Positions 60,108 to 64,000 of a stretch of 64,000 nt of DNA are shown one piece after another. Position numbers and translations under genes: made by a program. Each line of letters begins with the position of its first letter. Positions within the stretch are counted from its first letter, which is position 1. The notes under the pieces are model-generated. The model was not told the DNA's origin and did no database searches. It worked only from the letters and a program-made list of their open reading frames with translations. This stretch comes from an uncultured Acetatifactor sp. (GTDB lineage Bacteria > Bacillota > Clostridia > Lachnospirales > Lachnospiraceae), in contig CAKRYI010000003.1 in NCBI GenBank assembly GCA_934426825.1, forward strand, positions 1-64,000, given 5' to 3'.

Positions 60108-60602
60108 ATGAGTGACACATATGTGGAATGTCTTGTGAAGGCAAAACAGCCTGTAGGCATGAAAGTTTTAAAAGTATTTTTAATGGTACTGACAGTATTG
60201 CTGGTTCTTGCGGCTTTTTTTGTGGGAATCGCATTCATGCTGGCAGTGGTGTGCGGTGTGGGTGCATATTTCGTGGGATTTCTGACTGACCTGGAATATG
60301 AATATCTGTATGTGGACAAGGAAATCACGGTGGATAAGATTATGGCAAAAAGCCGCCGCAAGAGAGTGGACAAGTTCAGTGTGGAGAGAATGGAAATACT
60401 GGCTCCCATAAATTCTTATCACCTTGATAATTATAAAAACAGAACCGCAAAAGTAAGGGATTACAGTATTCATGAGGAGTGCAAGCCGGATTTGCGTTAC
60501 GCCATGTATTACGAGGGAGGCAGAAAGATTATTTTGAGTCCCTCCGAGGACTTGGTAAAGGCACTCAAAAACGTTGCCCCCCGCAAGGTATTTACGGACT
60601 AA
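60108..60602 (+). CDS. DUF6106-type small membrane protein
   Basis: A 164-residue protein with a pair of hydrophobic segments near the N-terminus (about 21-60, VFLMVLTVLLVLAAFFVGIA) followed by a basic cytosolic part (KRVDKFSVERMEILAPINSY, then LRYAMYYEGGRKIILSPSED). I recognise the layout as the DUF6106-like proteins of Lachnospiraceae. Function unknown. AAAGGACAGG precedes the ATG. Confidence 0.7.
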   Translation: MSDTYVECLVKAKQPVGMKVLKVFLMVLTVLLVLAAFFVGIAFMLAVVCGVGAYFVGFLTDLEYEYLYVDKEITVDKIMAKSRRKRVDKFSVERMEILAPINSYHLDNYKNRTAKVRDYSIHEECKPDLRYAMYYEGGRKIILSPSEDLVKALKNVAPRKVFTD

Positions 60603-60628
60603 TTCTTAAATTTTTGTAAAGTTTCCGG

Positions 60629-60657
60629 TTGACAGTGGAAATAAACTTTGATACACT
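60629..60657 (+). promoter_or_regulatory. Promoter of guaB
   Basis: TTGACA (60629-60634) and TACACT (60652-60657) with a 17-base spacer. The leader is about 40 bases; no riboswitch or T-box fits in it. Confidence 0.7.
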
Positions 60658-60701
60658 CAGTGGAAAATCATTTAATAAAAAATCATACAGGAGGAAAGAA
60701 A

Positions 60702-62159
60702 ATGGGACAGATTATTGGTGAAGGCATTACCTTTGATGATGTGCTGCTTGTACCCGCATATTCTCAGGTAATTCCCAATCAGGTGGATTTGACCGCATGG
60801 CTTACAAAAAAAATTAAGCTGAACATTCCGATGATGAGCGCAGGAATGGATACAGTAACCGAGCACCGCATGGCGATTGCAATGGCGAGACAGGGTGGTA
60901 TTGGTATTATCCATAAGAATATGTCCATCGAGGCACAGGCTGAGGAAGTGGACAAGGTAAAGCGTTCAGAGAACGGAGTCATCACAGACCCCTTTTCTTT
61001 AACTCCCGAACATACACTGGCAGATGCAGACGCACTGATGGCGAAGTTCCGCATTTCCGGTGTTCCTATCACAGAGGGTCGTAAACTGGTAGGTATTATC
61101 ACCAACCGTGACCTCAAGTTTGAAACAGATTTCACCAAGAAAATTAAAGAGTCCATGACCAGTGAAGGTTTAATTACCGCACCGGAAGGAATTACCTTAG
61201 AGGAGGCAAAGCAGATTCTTGCAAAGGCGAGAAAAGAGAAGCTCCCCATCGTGGACAAGGACTATAACCTCAAAGGTCTTATCACAATCAAAGATATTGA
61301 AAAGACCATTAAATACCCCTTGGCAGCAAAGGATGCACAGGGCAGACTGCTCTGCGGCGCAGGTGTCGGCATCACCGCAAATGTGCTGGAGCGAGTAGCC
61401 GCTCTGGTAGATGCCAAGGTAGACGTGATTGTACTGGATTCCGCTCACGGACATTCCCAGAACGTATTGAACTGTCTGAAAATGATTAAGGAAAAATATC
61501 CCGACCTTCAGGTGGTAGCAGGAAACGTGGCTACCGGAGCAGCAACCAAGGCTCTGATTGAGAACGGTGCGGACGCTGTTAAGGTAGGTATCGGACCCGG
61601 TTCCATCTGTACCACCCGTGTGGTTGCAGGTATCGGTGTTCCCCAGATTAGCGCTATTATGGACTGCTACGCTGTGGCAAAGGAATATGGTATTCCGATT
61701 ATCGCAGACGGCGGTATCAAGTATTCCGGAGATATTACCAAGGCAATCGCAGCCGGCGGTAACGTATGTATGATGGGAAGCATGTTCGCGGGATGTGAAG
61801 AGAGCCCCGGAGACTACGAACTGTTCCAGGGAAGAAAATACAAGGTATACCGTGGAATGGGTTCCATTGCCGCCATGGAGAACGGAAGCAAGGACCGTTA
61901 TTTCCAGTCCAACGCCAAGAAACTGGTGCCGGAAGGTGTGGAAGGCCGTGTGGCATACAAGGGAAGCGTGGAAGATACCGTATTCCAGTTGATGGGTGGT
62001 CTGCGTTCCGGTATGGGATATTGCGGTGCACGCAATATTGAGGAGCTGAAGGAGAACGGCAGATTTGTTAAGATTTCCGCTGCCTCCTTAAAAGAGAGCC
62101 ATCCTCATGATATTCATATCACCAAGGAAGCTCCAAACTACAGTGTGGATGATAAATAA
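60702..62159 (+). CDS. guaB: IMP dehydrogenase
   Basis: A 485-residue enzyme, first step of GMP synthesis from IMP, NAD-dependent. Catalytic Cys loop GIGPGSICTTRVVAGIGVPQ, GEGITFDDVLLVPAYSQVIP at the N-terminus, two CBS domains at about residues 95-205 (PFSLTPEHTLADADALMAKF), and flap YRGMGSIAAM. ATG 60702 follows AGGAGGAAAG; the frame is open to 60648. Single-gene unit with a terminator. Confidence 0.97.
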   Translation: MGQIIGEGITFDDVLLVPAYSQVIPNQVDLTAWLTKKIKLNIPMMSAGMDTVTEHRMAIAMARQGGIGIIHKNMSIEAQAEEVDKVKRSENGVITDPFSLTPEHTLADADALMAKFRISGVPITEGRKLVGIITNRDLKFETDFTKKIKESMTSEGLITAPEGITLEEAKQILAKARKEKLPIVDKDYNLKGLITIKDIEKTIKYPLAAKDAQGRLLCGAGVGITANVLERVAALVDAKVDVIVLDSAHGHSQNVLNCLKMIKEKYPDLQVVAGNVATGAATKALIENGADAVKVGIGPGSICTTRVVAGIGVPQISAIMDCYAVAKEYGIPIIADGGIKYSGDITKAIAAGGNVCMMGSMFAGCEESPGDYELFQGRKYKVYRGMGSIAAMENGSKDRYFQSNAKKLVPEGVEGRVAYKGSVEDTVFQLMGGLRSGMGYCGARNIEELKENGRFVKISAASLKESHPHDIHITKEAPNYSVDDK

Positions 62160-62184
62160 AATACGATAAAATAAATCAATAAAG

Positions 62185-62226
62185 AAAGCGCATTTCTTCC
62201 CTGAAGGGAGGATATGCGCTTTTTTT
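62185..62226 (+). terminator. Terminator after guaB
   Basis: AAAGCGCAT and ATGCGCTTTTTT pair, with an inner TTCCCT/AGGGAG-type stem. Confidence 0.9.
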
Positions 62227-62356
62227 GTCGAAAATAGGAAAGATTACCCATTAGAAAAATGGATATAAAATGTACAATTTGGGCAAAATATGGTAAACTT
62301 TAATGTATATTAGAAAAAAATCTGTAAAAATTACATGAAAAGTAAGAGGAAAGACG

Positions 62357-64000
62357 GTGCAAAAGGTATCTTATCAAGAATTGATTAACAGAGACGAATT
62401 ACAACGTCTGCAAAATGAATTTTCTACGGTGGCGGGAGTGTCACTGTATTGCTTAGATGCTGGCGGAGAACAAATTACAACCTTATCGGGAGAGGAAAGC
62501 GATAGCGAAAGGTTACGGGAGTATCTTGCGGAGGGCAACGTACAAGGTCTCTTGGAGAGAGTGGAAGAAGGCTCTTTAGAAGATTTGGCTGTGGAGGAAC
62601 TGGAAGGAAACGGTGACCATATTGCCGCCATTGCGGTGCGTGTGGAGGAAACCACGGTTTTTTACTGGGTGATTTATATGCCCGGCGATAAGAAAAATGC
62701 CGGACAATTCTATGACATTCTCGATTTGTTAAGGGATTCCAGCTACACATTAATTTCCAACAAAGTATTGTGGTTCAGCGCGGAGGCGGAGAGCAGAAGA
62801 AGCAGATTCGCCCAGCAGGAGATGAGCAGGGATTTACACACCGTGGAGGCAACCACGGAGATTGTGCAGCTTTTGGACAGCGACTGGCCTATCGAGTCCA
62901 TTATTGATAAATGGCTGGGAATTCTGGGCAATTATCTGAAAGTGGACACCGCACAGGTTTACCAGATTCATCCGGGCAATACGGAGATGGATATTCTCTG
63001 TGAATGGAAAGAGCAGGGACAGGTTCCCTTTTTTGAGAAAACAAAGGATCTGCCGGTGCTGGATATTCTGTGCACGGCTACACCGTTAGTGCTGTCTGTG
63101 GACGGACAGCAGAGCGAATATCAGGAAGCAATGGCGGAACTGGGACTTAAGGCAATTATGATTTTCCCCATTCTGCATCAGGAACATTCCGGCGGCATGG
63201 TGCTTGCCTTAAACCACAGAAACCGGAAATACAACTGGAGTACCTCGGAGATTAAGTTCACAGCGGATGCGGTGAAGGTGCTTAAGAGTATTCTTACCAG
63301 ACGTATCCAGAAAAATTCCATGGCAAGCTCCTATGCGGTCCTGGAGGCAATTCTTGACAATGTCGGCTGGGCAATTTATGTCACGGACAAAAAGACGGGA
63401 GATGTCCTCTTTGCAAACCGGAAATTGCAGAATACCTTTGCCCCGGAACTGCAGAATCACACCTTTCAGGAGTTGATAGACAAAGGCAAGACCGATGGAC
63501 AGCCGGACGGAATGTATGAGATTTTCCATCCGGAACTGGAAAACTGGTACGATTTGGTATACAAGGAAATTTCATGGGTGGACGGCAAGAGAGCCACGCT
63601 GTATTCCCTCTATGATATTACGGACAAGAAGCTGTACCAGAGGAAAATAGAACAGCAGGCGTACACGGATTTCCTCACGGGACTTTACAACCGTATGTGC
63701 TGCGAGAGAGATTTGGCAAGACAGATAGATGAGGCAAAGCGCAACGGTAAAAAGGGTGCGATTTTATATCTGGATTTGGATGATTTCAAGCATATCAACG
63801 ACGGCTTGGGACACCAGTACGGCGATGTACTGCTCAAATCCATTTCCCGCTCTTTGCGGAATGTGGAGGGTATCCAGAATACCTGCTACCGGATGGGCGG
63901 CGATGAATTTGTCATTGTGGTTCCGCCGGCAAATTATCCGGAGTTTGAAAAGATAATCGATGATATACGGCAGATTTTCAGTAAGCCGTGGTACTTAAAG
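62357..64000 (+). CDS. Diguanylate cyclase-type signalling protein, GAF-PAS-GGDEF (3' truncated by window)
   Basis: A GTG start at 62357 follows AGAGGA; one open frame runs without a stop to the last base, so at least 548 residues. Order seen: an unfamiliar N-terminal sensory part (about 1-140), a GAF-like domain (about 175-320), a short PAS-like segment (about 335-430; NVGWAIYVTDKKTGDVLFAN), then GGDEF from about 435 (DFLTGLYNRMCCERDLARQI, YLDLDDFKHINDGLGH, MGGDEFVIVV). The active-site GGDEF is intact; the RxxD inhibitory site is replaced. An EAL domain may follow beyond the window. Confidence 0.88.
   Translation, partial: MQKVSYQELINRDELQRLQNEFSTVAGVSLYCLDAGGEQITTLSGEESDSERLREYLAEGNVQGLLERVEEGSLEDLAVEELEGNGDHIAAIAVRVEETTVFYWVIYMPGDKKNAGQFYDILDLLRDSSYTLISNKVLWFSAEAESRRSRFAQQEMSRDLHTVEATTEIVQLLDSDWPIESIIDKWLGILGNYLKVDTAQVYQIHPGNTEMDILCEWKEQGQVPFFEKTKDLPVLDILCTATPLVLSVDGQQSEYQEAMAELGLKAIMIFPILHQEHSGGMVLALNHRNRKYNWSTSEIKFTADAVKVLKSILTRRIQKNSMASSYAVLEAILDNVGWAIYVTDKKTGDVLFANRKLQNTFAPELQNHTFQELIDKGKTDGQPDGMYEIFHPELENWYDLVYKEISWVDGKRATLYSLYDITDKKLYQRKIEQQAYTDFLTGLYNRMCCERDLARQIDEAKRNGKKGAILYLDLDDFKHINDGLGHQYGDVLLKSISRSLRNVEGIQNTCYRMGGDEFVIVVPPANYPEFEKIIDDIRQIFSKPWYLK

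Noticed and set aside
60602..60702. Purine riboswitch before guaB
   Set aside because: The leader after the promoter is about 40 bases, too short for a purine or PRPP/ppGpp-type riboswitch.

Overview
The window looks like chromosomal DNA of a strictly anaerobic Clostridia, most likely a Lachnospiraceae-type gut Firmicute. The signs are LL-diaminopimelate aminotransferase (dapL) beside dapF, a T-box ahead of an aspS-gatCAB operon, a GSI-alpha glutamine synthetase followed by an ANTAR antiterminator, a monoderm Tad pilus locus without secretin, and several small protein families common in Lachnospiraceae. No rRNA, tRNA or CRISPR array was seen. The species cannot be named from sequence reading alone.

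Layout. 1-3012: a scarred accessory segment with the 3' end of an AlbA_2/HATPase-type regulator, a small unknown ORF, the left part of a decayed IS66 element (frameshifted tnpA, truncated tnpB fused in frame to the tail of another gene), a nine-copy 18-bp minisatellite and a DUF2752 membrane protein. 3023-11135: a small Asn-rich membrane protein, a Nudix hydrolase, a MATE exporter, a membrane-anchored lipase-like hydrolase, a cell-wall sugar salvage operon (murQ, NamZ-like, MurK-like), an SDR oxidoreductase and an LspA-like peptidase. 11269-20312: an RsgI-like/zinc-finger lipoprotein; arcC and aroA on the minus strand; a sulfur cluster (cysK, metNIQ-type transporter, Rrf2 regulator) with twin operators ahead of cysK; a tocopherol-cyclase-like gene. 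20499-23958: MATE and ABC-F (Uup-like) genes, then a 35-residue membrane protein on the minus strand behind a strongly structured leader. 24161-35630: a Tad (Flp) pilus locus (tadA, tadB, tadC, flp, two pseudopilin-like genes, cpaB, prepilin peptidase) with a Cys-rich lipoprotein and a 1460-residue secreted InlB-repeat protein set inside it.

35653-49219: a polar amino-acid ABC transporter, glycosyltransferase, hisC, DUF368, methyltransferase, Hsp33, NAD synthetase, an FMN-bind-like membrane protein and two tandem polytopic GT39-like membrane proteins. 49251-59064: nitrogen and translation genes: glnA plus ANTAR regulator, dapF-dapL, then a T-box leader with an overlapping GAAC specifier controlling aspS-gatC-gatA-gatB. 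Residue His31 of the AspRS fits a non-discriminating enzyme, so the operon reads as an Asn-tRNA(Asn) transamidation pathway sensed by its own tRNA. 59084-64000: two small unknown membrane proteins, guaB, and a GAF/PAS/GGDEF protein running off the right edge.

Most promising for novelty: the T-box/transamidosome operon, the structured leader and 35-residue protein at 23851-24129, the RsgI-like autoproteolysis-type domain on a zinc-finger lipoprotein, the giant surface protein inside the Tad locus, and the paired TTCCTA-N9-TAGGAA operators at cysK.
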